Assembly: GCA_965262565.1 (NCBI GenBank)
Contig: CBDHFQ010000007.1
Location: 455,265-519,264 of the forward strand
From: CBDHFQ01 sp965262565
GTDB taxonomy: Bacteria > Bacteroidota > Bacteroidia > J057
Direction of reading: 5' to 3'
Length of the DNA stretch: 64,000 nt
Of this stretch, positions 9,384-17,684 are shown piece after piece; position 1 is the first letter of the stretch, and the number at the start of each line of letters is the position of its first letter. The position numbers and the translations under genes were made by a program. The notes below the pieces were generated by a model that was given only the letters and a program-made list of their open reading frames with translations, ran no database searches and had not been told where the DNA came from.

Positions 9384-11210
9384 TTAATGTACCGAAGAGT
9401 AATCCCCATTCATATCCCAATCGGATGAGATAGAATCCGATGAGTAGGGAAAAGAATCTTCCTTGGCATTTCTTTCTTCCAGAAAATTAAATAAATTTTC
9501 TTCCTGACTGTTTGATGGTTCCAGATAAGGCCTTTCTTCCTTTCTTTTCTTAGGATCAATATTGGAAGGAAGTAGTGTTGCTTCCTGTTTGACCTTGGTT
9601 ACTAATGGTTCTGGTTGTAGGGATTTCTCTATCAAACTTTGATGCTTGTGTTGATCTACATGATTAGCCTTAGAATTCATGTGTTCTGATGGGTTCGTTC
9701 CCGCGAATGCAAAAAGCTTAGATGGCTCCCTTCCAGCAAGTTTGATATCGTATTTATGAAGTATCTCCAGATAGTTACTCATTTGATCCTTCATCATAGA
9801 TATCATAGGTTTGATTTGATTAATTTCCTGAACCAGATCTTCCGTTTCCACCTTACTTTTCCCTTCTACAAAGGTATTAGTTATTACGTTTTTTACTACT
9901 AGTTCAATGTCTGCACCACAATAATTTTCAGAATACTGAATTAACTCGACCATATCTATTTCCTCATGCCATTTATTCCTACTCCTCAGATGAATCTCAA
10001 ATATTTTTCCTCTTTCATATGGAGTGGGTAAATCGAGGAAGAAACTAGCATCGAAAATTCTGGAATTCAAAAAGACCTTGGGAAGATGTAGCAGCTCATA
10101 AGAAGTAGCTATAACAAATACAGGAGCTTCTTTGGATTTAAGCCAATGGATAATCAAATCGTACAATCGGAGTATGTCTACTGCAGTAGAAGAAGTATGT
10201 TCATTGGCGATCCTATTCATCCCTAAATCATCAATCCATAATAAACAGGGGCTTAAAAACTCGACAATTTGAATGGCTTTGTTAAATTTTTCTTTAGCAT
10301 CTTCCCCCAATTCCTGTAAAAAATCTGTGAGTTGCAACTTGAAAAGGGGTAGCTCAAACAAATTTGCGGCCGCTTTTACCATTAAGCTTTTACCAGTTCC
10401 AGGAAATCCTGACAATAAAACGCCCTTGGGAATTTCTACTCCGAATGAACTAGCTAATTCAATGTTTTGAAAAATTTTTGATTTTTTGACCAACCATGCT
10501 TTTAAATGATCTACTCCACCGATATCGTATAAGGTTTTCTTACTCTGAACAAACTTCAGATTTGTTTGCTCTCGGATTAAGCCATATTTCAATCTCAATA
10601 TTTCCTCTTTATCTTCCATTCCAATGAATCCTCCATGATGATAACATTGGTTGAGAATTTGATGAATATCAAACTCGGAAAGCCCATGTAGGCAGGCAGC
10701 TAAATGTTCTATGGTTTCCTGATCAATGTCAAAATAATAATCATTTTTGTATTGTTGGATAATGGAAGCAATTTGTTCCTGATGCGGCAGTTCCAATTCC
10801 AATATGGTAAGCAATGGGGCTAATTCTGAGGGGATATTTTTTTGGCCAGATATAATAATAATGGTAGCATAATAGTCATTACTGTATCTGTTTTTATGCG
10901 CTATATGCTTGATTCTGGATACAATCTCCGGTTTATCCAGATAATGATGAATGTCCTTCAGCAGAAGGATACACTCATTTAATGTTCCTACGGTAAATTC
11001 AGAGAGGAATTTCTCCAGATTTTGTACCTCCAGTAATTCCTTAGTGTTGAAATCGAGCTTTCCGAACCCTTCATGATATTCGATGATGTCCTCACCGTCA
11101 GCTACTTCATCGATTAATTTATCCACCATCGAAAAATCAAAATGGGGAATGTAAATGACAGAGGTTAATGATTCAATATACGTTCTCAGTGTGTCTATTG
11201 CTGCTTCCAT
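9384..11210 (-). CDS. Ycf46-like AAA+ ATPase
   Basis: 608 residues in three parts. Residues 1-225 are a helical N-terminal region in the style of Ycf46 proteins (an inactive AAA-like domain in that family). Residues 226-470 are an AAA+ ATPase: IGGVDHLKAWL, Walker A GFPGTGKS (268-275), Walker B LLWIDDL (323-329), sensor-like IATS (367-370), Arg-finger region SRIFD (Arg384) and an AAA lid with GADIELVVKN. Residues about 500-608 are a polar, probably disordered tail. The usual Walker B acidic pair is Asp-Glu; here it reads Asp-Asp (WIDD), which may slow hydrolysis. The gene lies 24 nt downstream of the 306-residue gene at 11235-12155 and is probably co-transcribed with it. Ycf46 ATPases have no firmly established general role. 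A conflict or regulatory role with its partner is only an inference. Confidence 0.85.
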   Translation of the reverse strand: MEAAIDTLRTYIESLTSVIYIPHFDFSMVDKLIDEVADGEDIIEYHEGFGKLDFNTKELLEVQNLEKFLSEFTVGTLNECILLLKDIHHYLDKPEIVSRIKHIAHKNRYSNDYYATIIIISGQKNIPSELAPLLTILELELPHQEQIASIIQQYKNDYYFDIDQETIEHLAACLHGLSEFDIHQILNQCYHHGGFIGMEDKEEILRLKYGLIREQTNLKFVQSKKTLYDIGGVDHLKAWLVKKSKIFQNIELASSFGVEIPKGVLLSGFPGTGKSLMVKAAANLFELPLFKLQLTDFLQELGEDAKEKFNKAIQIVEFLSPCLLWIDDLGMNRIANEHTSSTAVDILRLYDLIIHWLKSKEAPVFVIATSYELLHLPKVFLNSRIFDASFFLDLPTPYERGKIFEIHLRSRNKWHEEIDMVELIQYSENYCGADIELVVKNVITNTFVEGKSKVETEDLVQEINQIKPMISMMKDQMSNYLEILHKYDIKLAGREPSKLFAFAGTNPSEHMNSKANHVDQHKHQSLIEKSLQPEPLVTKVKQEATLLPSNIDPKKRKEERPYLEPSNSQEENLFNFLEERNAKEDSFPYSSDSISSDWDMNGDYSSVH

Positions 11211-11234
11211 GGGTAAATCCTTCTTTGCTAGATG

Positions 11235-12155
11235 TTAAAGTGCTGGGACAGAACTTATTTTTTTAAACTCCTTGATCCAAAAATTATTTTTAGGCGAACA
11301 AGGAAGAAAAATAATTTTATGTTCAGGAAAAGCACTTTGATACTCTATTCCATTTAAGATAGGAAAGTGCCCATTAACATTTTCATGCGTTAGTGCCTCG
11401 TCAAATTTCTCCAGGTTTCTCACATAATTTCCATCTTCCATTCTAATAATCATGTAATTTTCCCCTTTCCGGCCTATAACTCTCCAGTATTTTTGCTCAT
11501 GTGCCGCATTACTCCACATGAAATTAAATGGAAGATTATTTATGACTTCTGATTTGACTAATTCTCCAAGTTTCTGTGAAATCTTACTATCATTTAAGAA
11601 ATATCCTCTTAGCCGATTATCCATCAATGCAGTAAATATGACTAATGGAGCTTGTTCTATAAAATATTGGTAGAATCGGCTAATATTCAACTTCACTAGT
11701 TCGTGATAATGATCGCTAATCAGCGTAAGTTTGGTCTTAATAAACGGAAAATCCTCTTTCTGTTCTTCAATCTGCTGAAGAATCATGTAAAATTCCTGAT
11801 GATACTGCTCAATTATTTTTGCTAATTGAAATTCTCCTTCTCTCAATGATTCAATTCGCAGAGATCTTTGTCTCATTTGTTCCAGAGAATAAATTACTTC
11901 ATTCAGCCCGGAATCCGTGATTTCCATTCCAAATACACTCACCAAACTAATGATGAGTTGATCGTGATTATCCCTGTCCATCATCTGAATTCTTTCCCAC
12001 AGTTCGTAATATCCTCTTGATACTAACCACCTTTCCAGGACTCCATTTTCCAGATATTCTAATAATTCGTGAATGTTAAAGTTATTTCTGACCCCCTCTA
12101 AGTCTCTTACCGGACTACCATCGAGCAAAAGATTGAATTTGATTTTTTTTGACAT
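11235..12155 (-). CDS. Unrecognised partner of the Ycf46-like ATPase
   Basis: 306 residues, soluble, no signal peptide or membrane segment. The N-terminal 50 residues contain a recognisable module: V16-R17-x-L19-E20, N25-F26-N27, L31-L32-E-Y, N37-G38, W43-L44 and R47-G48-Y49. I recall a similar 'VR.LEeLr.NFn..elleyf.nG.L.rWL..RgY' block at the start of diverse bacterial multidomain proteins, but I cannot name the family with certainty. The middle (about 90-190) is helical and charged. The C-terminal third has aromatic and Arg-rich strands (KYWRVIGRKGENYMIIRMEDG). It is first in a two-gene unit with the AAA+ ATPase 24 nt downstream. The pairing suggests an adaptor, substrate or effector for the ATPase. 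Function unknown. Confidence 0.75.
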   Translation of the reverse strand: MSKKIKFNLLLDGSPVRDLEGVRNNFNIHELLEYLENGVLERWLVSRGYYELWERIQMMDRDNHDQLIISLVSVFGMEITDSGLNEVIYSLEQMRQRSLRIESLREGEFQLAKIIEQYHQEFYMILQQIEEQKEDFPFIKTKLTLISDHYHELVKLNISRFYQYFIEQAPLVIFTALMDNRLRGYFLNDSKISQKLGELVKSEVINNLPFNFMWSNAAHEQKYWRVIGRKGENYMIIRMEDGNYVRNLEKFDEALTHENVNGHFPILNGIEYQSAFPEHKIIFLPCSPKNNFWIKEFKKISSVPAL

Positions 12156-12472
12156 CTACATCGTATATATCGGGAAGTTGCACTTACGATAAAAAAGTCA
12201 AGGATATATATTAAACGACTATGTAATTTTGTTTCAAAAGGACTATCAAGATAGAAAAAAATGTTGTATTAGATCTATTTAAATAACGATTATTTTAGAA
12301 GGAAACATCAAAATTAAGTTGACTTTCTCATAGGATAAGTTGAAACATAAAAATACCTTCAACTAAGGAGATGTTCCTATTGAAGGTATTATGCTGTATA
12401 GCTAACTATTTAGCCACTACCCTAACGAGGGATATATTAAGAGACATGAGGATTTACTTCCTCCCTGGAGAG
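12156..12472. other. Intergenic region (317 bp)
   Basis: AT-rich stretch holding the upstream region of the minus-strand two-gene unit that starts at 12155, and the terminator of the NADH dehydrogenase gene at 12349-12390. No open frame of interest or repeat was seen apart from that hairpin. Confidence 0.7.
12349..12390 (-). terminator. Terminator of NADH dehydrogenase gene
   Basis: An 11-bp stem (12352-12362 with 12380-12390, AATACCTTCAA arm) encloses an inner AGGA/TCCT pairing. On the minus strand it is followed by five T residues (A-run 12349-12353). It lies 83 nt beyond the stop of the gene at 12473-13813. Confidence 0.8.
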
Positions 12473-13813
12473 TTAAACCATCTCATTTTTTAAGACAAAT
12501 TCTTCCGCCAATACATCCCCCTTTTTTACATAAGGTCTGATGATGAGTCTTGCTCCTTTATCATATGTGAAGTAACTCCACGCCCAGTTAACAAAAGTCA
12601 TCAACTTGTTACGAAATCCAATTAAATAGTAAACGTGAACAAACATCCAGATTACCCAGGCTAAAAAACCTCCAAACTTAATATTTCCGGGGAGATCCGC
12701 CACTGCTTTATTGCGACCTATAGTAGCCAAATTTCCTTTGTCCACGTACTTAAAAGGCTTCATATCTAGCTTCTTCCACATCCGTTTTAAATTTCTTGCC
12801 AACTGCTGTCCCTGTTGTATGGCAACCTGAGCTACTCCCGGATGGCCTTTGGGATATTCTTCATTAACTAGAAAGGCTATATCCCCGATAGCGAATATAT
12901 TTGTACGTGTATGAACCTGATTAAATTCATTCACGATGATTCTCCCTCTTTGAATAGCTTCCTCCGGTATTCCTTTGATAAGATTTCCTGTCACTCCTGC
13001 GGCCCATATCAATGTATCAGTAGGTATTTTACGCCCATCACTTAATTCTGCGCACTTACCATCAAAATCTTTAACCAAAGAATTCAGTTCGACTTTCACT
13101 CCCATCTTTTTAAGGTCTTTAAGTGCTCTTGAGCTGGCTTTTTCGGACATTCCTGTCAATAGCCTGGCATTCGATTCAACCAGGACAATATCCATCATAT
13201 CAAAATCTAAATCCGGAAAATCATGAGGAAGAATATGCCGTTTTAGTTCCGCCAAGGCTCCTGCGATTTCCACTCCTGTGGGTCCTCCGCCGACAATGAC
13301 AAAATTTGTAAGCCTGTCCCTATCTTCGTAGGATTTAGCAAGTGATGCATATTCAAATACTTGAAATATCTGACTTCTAAGGTTTAGTGAATCAGTAACT
13401 CGCTTCAACGGAAAGGCTAAATCTTCAATCCGTTTGTTTCCATAAAAATTGGTTTTGGTTCCTGTAGCTATGACCAGATAATCATAACGCAAATCCCCTA
13501 CTATAGTTCTGATGAGGTCTTCCTCAGGAAGGATCTCTTGAACTTTAACCATCCTAAAATATATATCACTCTTACGATGAAGAATGTTTCGAAATGGTTT
13601 AGTAATAGAATCTGGCTCCAACCCTGCTGTAGCTACTTGATATAACAAAGGCTGGAACATGTTATAGTTATGTACATCCAATAACACGATCTGAACCTCT
13701 TGCTTATCCAACTCTTTAATAAAATTCAATCCTCCGAATCCTCCACCTACTACTACTATCCTGGGCTTCTCCGTTTCTGGTATACTCAAAGAGAAATGCT
13801 GAAAATCCGCCAT
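12473..13813 (-). CDS. ndh: Type II NADH:quinone oxidoreductase
   Basis: 446 residues, the usual length for NDH-2. Two Rossmann nucleotide-binding motifs are present: FAD site VVVGGGFGGL near residue 20 and NAD(P)H site FVIVGGGPTGVEIAGAL near 170. A conserved quinone-site-type stretch GVAQVAIQQGQQLARN follows the AIGDIA motif typical of FAD-dependent pyridine nucleotide oxidoreductases. The C-terminus (FLAWVIWMFVHVYYLIGFRN) is the hydrophobic or amphipathic membrane-binding segment of the family. The enzyme oxidises NADH and reduces menaquinone on the inner membrane face without pumping protons. It is a single-gene unit with its own terminator at 12349-12390. Identification is strong. Confidence 0.93.
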   Translation of the reverse strand: MADFQHFSLSIPETEKPRIVVVGGGFGGLNFIKELDKQEVQIVLLDVHNYNMFQPLLYQVATAGLEPDSITKPFRNILHRKSDIYFRMVKVQEILPEEDLIRTIVGDLRYDYLVIATGTKTNFYGNKRIEDLAFPLKRVTDSLNLRSQIFQVFEYASLAKSYEDRDRLTNFVIVGGGPTGVEIAGALAELKRHILPHDFPDLDFDMMDIVLVESNARLLTGMSEKASSRALKDLKKMGVKVELNSLVKDFDGKCAELSDGRKIPTDTLIWAAGVTGNLIKGIPEEAIQRGRIIVNEFNQVHTRTNIFAIGDIAFLVNEEYPKGHPGVAQVAIQQGQQLARNLKRMWKKLDMKPFKYVDKGNLATIGRNKAVADLPGNIKFGGFLAWVIWMFVHVYYLIGFRNKLMTFVNWAWSYFTYDKGARLIIRPYVKKGDVLAEEFVLKNEMV

Positions 13814-13944
13814 ATAAATATGTTAAAAAATGGTGATGTGCTTTTATAAAACTTCTGGTAAAGTATTAAGTTTTTAAGAAAACTGCATTTCTCTAGGAGT
13901 AATTCTATAATTTATGTGTTGAGCCTTCAATATGTATAAACAGA

Positions 13945-14364
13945 TTACACATTCCTGGGTGTAAGCAAAAATTGATCGAGAATTTCTTTAATAAGGATTA
14001 AGGATATAGGTTTTGATATAAAGTTAGTGATAGAGGCATAAGTTTTAGCTTTCGCTTTGTCTTCAGCTTTTAATGAAGCACTTAGCATAAAAATAAGGGT
14101 GCCTTTATGCCTTTCATATAATTCTTCTTCGTATAGATTTAAGAAATCAAATCCACTCATGGAAGGCATGTTTAGATCCAGAAAAATAATATCAGGATAT
14201 GACAGCTCCCCCTTCTTATCTAATTTTTTTAACAACTTTAACCCACTCTCCCCGTTCAGCACAGATTTACACGATGCTCTTATCCCGCTTTCCTGAATCA
14301 TTTTAATCAGGATAAAGTTGTTAATATCATCATCATCGATGATCAATAATTTAACTTTTGCCAT
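13945..14364 (-). CDS. Stand-alone response regulator receiver protein
   Basis: A single receiver domain of about 139 residues with no output domain. Key residues are visible: acidic cluster LLIIDDDDINN at the start, phospho-acceptor Asp in IIFLDLNMPSMSG, Ser in FMLSAS (the Thr/Ser switch position) and Lys in ISKPI. The frame is open upstream to ATG 14415, but the domain begins directly after the ATG at 14364 (MAKVKLLIIDDDD), so I prefer that start. Single-domain receivers of this DDDxxN type are common in Bacteroidota as phosphorelay partners of hybrid histidine kinases. No kinase lies nearby, so the partner is encoded elsewhere. The secreted-protein gene at 14447-15076 lies immediately upstream on the same strand. 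Confidence 0.88.
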   Translation of the reverse strand: MAKVKLLIIDDDDINNFILIKMIQESGIRASCKSVLNGESGLKLLKKLDKKGELSYPDIIFLDLNMPSMSGFDFLNLYEEELYERHKGTLIFMLSASLKAEDKAKAKTYASITNFISKPISLILIKEILDQFLLTPRNV

Positions 14365-14446
14365 ATATATCATTTTTGAAAGGGCTACATCTACCTTATC
14401 AGACAGATGTAGCATATATTGTTTCTAAAAAAATAAGTAGTTGTAA

Positions 14447-15076
14447 TTATGGAAGCGTTACTACCTCACCTTGTCTAAATAGTTTCTTTTTAAACTTGGC
14501 AGCGTCTATGCTGATGACTAATGTACTATATCCAAGAGGAATTTTTTCTGTAGGAATAGCAATCTGAGTTCCTACCAGAGAAATCTTCCTAGATTTTTTA
14601 AATGCCAACGTACCGTTTTTTGCATATAATTGCACATTAAGAACTGAAGAATGTATCTTTTGTAAACGTACAATGACATTCCCCGCAACATGATCTTCTA
14701 TGATCACGATCTTGCCCTGATCATCTACACCTGACATTCTAAAGCCATCTGGCATTTCTTTCCCTTTAGCATGCAAGTGGAAAGCTTTTTTCTCCAATTC
14801 TGTAAGTTCTTTTTTCTTTTCTGGTACATCTTTATTCTCGATAGATGCTGTTTTTTCGTTGAAAATATTAGACTGGGAGCTATCAGGAGGAACATTAGGA
14901 ACATCAGATGCAATGACAGACTCTACATCCTCAAATTCAAAATCTTCGTGGAACAACAGTTTTTGACTGAGTCCCTGACTGTTATTTAACTGACAGATAA
15001 ACATAACTACACATAGTGATCGAAGCATTGGGATTATGCTGGTTAAAGCACCGTTTCTACCTTGGTTCTGTTTCAT
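14447..15076 (-). CDS. Secreted protein of unknown function
   Basis: 209 residues. The N-terminus has a charged start, a hydrophobic core (MLRSLCVVMFICQL) and a plausible signal-peptidase site near residue 38. A Ser/Glu/Lys-rich linker (about 45-100) is followed by a C-terminal beta domain of about 100 residues (DGFRMSGVDDQGKIVIIEDH ... VIVRLQKIHSSVLNVQLYAKNG ... LGYSTLVISIDAAKF). The end resembles small strand-rich domains in which a self-produced gesture such as 'G.S.LVI' closes the fold, but it is not a typical T9SS sorting domain because it lacks the YPNP start. I do not recognise the family. It sits upstream of the receiver gene on the same strand. Confidence 0.65.
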   Translation of the reverse strand: MKQNQGRNGALTSIIPMLRSLCVVMFICQLNNSQGLSQKLLFHEDFEFEDVESVIASDVPNVPPDSSQSNIFNEKTASIENKDVPEKKKELTELEKKAFHLHAKGKEMPDGFRMSGVDDQGKIVIIEDHVAGNVIVRLQKIHSSVLNVQLYAKNGTLAFKKSRKISLVGTQIAIPTEKIPLGYSTLVISIDAAKFKKKLFRQGEVVTLP

Positions 15077-15330
15077 AGCAAAGAATGAGCAATCTGGAAC
15101 TACACTAAAATAGGTTGATAATATTCAAGTTTTTACTAACACCTTTGAAAATACATTAATTGGAAAATTCAAATAAATCAATAAACAAGAGAATACTACA
15201 AGTGTAAACATCAGAATAAGGGCCCATCAAATTTTCACATATATACATGATAATTAAATACTTAAGCACACATGAAAGATAAAAATCAAATAATTAAGTG
15301 TAAGAATAATTTAAAAAGATCATCTTCCCT

Positions 15331-15630
15331 TTACGTTGCAACTGTTATTAGCAAGGTTTTACCATATTTCTCACATATTGTATAGAAAATAGGTCTACCC
15401 ATATATGAGTAGACCTCAAAACCAAGTGGAAAGTAATATATATTCATCCGTTCAAGACTCGGTTTTACATACATGCGACGGTAACCTAATTGTTTACTGG
15501 TAAATAAAGAGGGGAGTATTATTGAATGCTGTGATGTGAAGACCTTACAATATATTGCGAAACTTTGAATTAAATAAGCTAGTTTTCGATCAAGGCTAAC
15601 CTGATAGGCATCCTTTACCTCTTCTTCCAT
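15331..15630 (-). CDS. Possible small protein, doubtful
   Basis: A 99-codon open frame with no recognised motif and many aromatic residues. Against it: its ATG (15630) directly abuts the T-tract of the malate dehydrogenase terminator with no room for a leader unless transcription reads through, and an 8-bp perfect inverted repeat (15391-15416) lies inside it. For it: the residue composition is not obviously random (ends GRPIFYTICEKYGKTLLI) and nothing else fills this interval. It could be a spurious frame or the remnant of a gene. Confidence 0.25.
   Translation of the reverse strand: MEEEVKDAYQVSLDRKLAYLIQSFAIYCKVFTSQHSIILPSLFTSKQLGYRRMYVKPSLERMNIYYFPLGFEVYSYMGRPIFYTICEKYGKTLLITVAT
15391..15416. 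repeat. Inverted repeat, 8-bp arms
   Basis: AGGTCTAC (15391-15398) and GTAGACCT (15409-15416) form a perfect stem around a 10-nt loop containing CATATATG. It lies within the doubtful small frame. It has no strong T-tract, so it could be a weak terminator, a protein-binding dyad or chance. Confidence 0.5.
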
Positions 15631-15631
15631 G

Positions 15632-15664
15632 AAAAAAGTCCACCTCCAAATGGTGGAAGTGGAC
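15632..15664 (-). terminator. Terminator of malate dehydrogenase gene
   Basis: On the minus strand a hairpin (outer arms GTCCAC 15638-15643 with GTGGAC 15659-15664, with an alternative inner TCCACC/GGTGGA pairing) is followed by six T residues (plus-strand A-run 15632-15637). It lies 25 nt after the mdh stop. Confidence 0.8.
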
Positions 15665-15688
15665 CTATATAAGGTGATGTAATCTCAA

Positions 15689-16618
15689 TTACCCATTCGC
15701 TAACACCCCAACTACCTCTCTCACAGCATTAGCAGAGGTGTGAAGTAAAGATGTTTCGTCATCGGTTAGCTTCAATTCAATAATTTCAAGTACACCTTCT
15801 CTACCGAGTTTTACTGGAACGCCCAGATATAAATCGCTTATCCCATACTGTCCTGTCAACCAAGCACAGCAGGGGAATATTCTTTTAGCATCTTTTAAAA
15901 TGGCCTCAACCATTTGAGCAGCAGCAGCTCCTGGTGCATACCATGCACTTGTACCTAATAGCTTTACAATTTCTCCTCCTCCTTTTTTCGTCCTCTCAAC
16001 AATAGCATCCAATTTTTCCTTACTGATCATATCCATGACGGGAATTCCAGAGACTGTGGTATATCTGGGAAGTGGTACCATCGTATCCCCATGTCCTCCC
16101 ATTAATACAGCTTGTATGTCTTTAGGAGACACATCCAATTCAGTCGCTAAAAAAGCGCGATATCTGGCAGTGTCCAGAATACCAGCCATTCCCACAACTC
16201 TTTGAGAAGGAAAACCCGAAGAAATGTAGGCCTGATAGGTCATCACATCTAACGGATTAGATACGATCACCAGAATTGCGTTAGGAGAATGCTTAATAGC
16301 ATTTTCAGTTACAGACTTAACAATTTTTGCATTAGTAGCAATCAGATCATCCCTGCTCATACCAGGTTTACGGGGAATTCCGGAGGTAATTACCACTACA
16401 TCCGAGTTTGCGGTAGGTTCGTAGTTGTTTGTCGATCCAATAATGCGAGTACCGAAATAGTTTACGGGAGCAGCTTCCCACATGTCTAATGCTTTCCCTT
16501 CAGCAAAATTTTCTTTAATATCCACCATCACTACTTCGTTAGCTATATCCATTCTTGCTACACATTCTGCGCATGTAGCCCCCACATTCCCTGCACCGAT
16601 AACAGTTACTTTTGGCAT
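15689..16618 (-). CDS. mdh: Malate dehydrogenase
   Basis: 309 residues of the lactate-dehydrogenase-like MDH type. It has the NAD-binding glycine motif VIGAGNVGATCA at the N-terminus, VDIKENFAEGKALDM after the second strand, substrate-loop Arg residues in GIPRKPGMSRDDL, VSNPLDVMTY, the catalytic Asp-His pair region (GILDTARYRAFLA ... MGGHGDTMVPLPRY) and the C-terminal GVPVKLGREGV. It interconverts malate and oxaloacetate in the TCA cycle. It is a single gene with a clear terminator at 15632-15664 and a probable promoter at 16668-16698. Identification is very strong. Confidence 0.97.
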   Translation of the reverse strand: MPKVTVIGAGNVGATCAECVARMDIANEVVMVDIKENFAEGKALDMWEAAPVNYFGTRIIGSTNNYEPTANSDVVVITSGIPRKPGMSRDDLIATNAKIVKSVTENAIKHSPNAILVIVSNPLDVMTYQAYISSGFPSQRVVGMAGILDTARYRAFLATELDVSPKDIQAVLMGGHGDTMVPLPRYTTVSGIPVMDMISKEKLDAIVERTKKGGGEIVKLLGTSAWYAPGAAAAQMVEAILKDAKRIFPCCAWLTGQYGISDLYLGVPVKLGREGVLEIIELKLTDDETSLLHTSANAVREVVGVLANG

Positions 16619-16667
16619 AGTTGTATGAAATTATAATTTATAATAAGAAGAAAGTTTCTTTCGTTCG

Positions 16668-16698
16668 TAAAATTACAGTGGAATATGGCGATTTACAA
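16668..16698 (-). promoter_or_regulatory. Probable Bacteroidota-type promoter of mdh
   Basis: On the minus strand, TTG (plus 16696-16698) is followed after 20 nt by TAATTTTA (plus 16668-16675), seven of eight matches to the Bacteroidota -7 consensus TAnnTTTG, with spacing in the usual range. The mdh start codon follows about 50 nt later. Confidence 0.4.
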
Positions 16699-16900
16699 CC
16701 TGTAAATGAAGGTAAGGCACGAAAGTTGCGCTGTTTATTAGGTATGTAGATCTGTCGGATAAAAGCAATGATAGAATTTTTTTTTTATTGCTTACATCGT
16801 AGAATAATGCACACGAGAGATAGTTTTAAATTGCAAATATTATTTGCACTTTTAGTTGAAGTTATAACTCGTGATTTTTGTCCTGTCAAATCTTCAAAAA

Positions 16901-17575
16901 ATGAGAAAATTAATCACAACATGTATCGCTCTGTCAATATGTGTAACTTTTTCGCATCTAGCCATAGCACAATCTGATGCAAAAACCCAAAAAGAAGAAC
17001 TTGCTTATTGGTCTAACCGTGCAAAAGTATACAAAAAGAAACCACTCTCTTTAAAAGCAGAGTTTGAAAAATTTCAATCTCAAATAGCTAAATTGAAAGA
17101 GGAAAATGAGCAATTGCAAAAAGCCCCAACCGTCCAGGCTCAGGGGGACAGTAGCATAAAATGGGAGCTGTACCAAACAAAAGGGGAATTAGAAGCGCTA
17201 AAAGAAGAATATGAACGTCTTAAGCAAGCCTATGCAACCCGCCGACTGACCGGTGAAATGGGAATTCCTACAGGGTTGGTCTTTAGGATTCAAATAGGTG
17301 CTTTCGTTTTTCATAAGCCTGATTTAGTAGATGAAAACGTTCCTGATATGGCCATCGTTAAGAACGACGGTTTTAACAAATTTGTCGTTGGAGGATTTAG
17401 AGAGTTAGAAACGGCTGAATACGTCAGAAGCGAAGTCCAAAAATTAGGAATAGATGACGCCTGGGTAGTTCCATATATAGATGGCGTAAGGGTGAGTATG
17501 AAAGAGGCGAATGAATATTTGGAAGGCCAAGGGTATAACACGATGAACGGAAGAAGCTTAGACGGTGAAAAATAA
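16901..17575 (+). CDS. Secreted coiled-coil protein with SPOR-like domain
   Basis: The frame is open from ATG 16871, but the signal peptide (MRKLITTCIALSICVTFSHL, cleavage near AIAQ) begins at the ATG at 16901, giving 224 residues. Residues about 35-120 are a charged coiled coil with heptad-like Leu/Lys/Glu (QIAKLKEENEQLQK ... LEALKEEYERLKQ). The C-terminal 80 residues (FRIQIGAF ... FNKFVVGGFRELETAEYVRS ... DAWVVPYIDGVRV) have the strand-helix pattern of a SPOR-type domain, which in other proteins binds denuded peptidoglycan at division sites. The protein is probably periplasmic and envelope-associated. It is monocistronic and ends in a terminator at 17646-17684. The SPOR assignment is by pattern only. 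Confidence 0.8.
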   Translation: MRKLITTCIALSICVTFSHLAIAQSDAKTQKEELAYWSNRAKVYKKKPLSLKAEFEKFQSQIAKLKEENEQLQKAPTVQAQGDSSIKWELYQTKGELEALKEEYERLKQAYATRRLTGEMGIPTGLVFRIQIGAFVFHKPDLVDENVPDMAIVKNDGFNKFVVGGFRELETAEYVRSEVQKLGIDDAWVVPYIDGVRVSMKEANEYLEGQGYNTMNGRSLDGEK

Positions 17576-17645
17576 CTCTACCTTTTTTATCTATATTCTC
17601 ATTTTATTACAGGACGTGATCATTCGCATCACTTGAAAAATATGG

Positions 17646-17684
17646 TGAAAAGTCATCTTTATAGGGATGGCTTTCATTTTTTTT
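17646..17684 (+). terminator. Terminator of SPOR-like gene, inside convergent gene end
   Basis: A stem of 11 pairs with one bulge (17646-17657 with 17666-17676) is followed by eight T residues (17677-17684). It overlaps the last codons of the convergent methyltransferase gene, whose C-terminal Lys codons are the reverse of this T-tract. Confidence 0.75.

Noticed and set aside
9384..12155. Calling the AAA+ unit a known defence system
   Set aside because: No nuclease, toxin or known effector domain adjoins it; the pairing alone does not establish defence.
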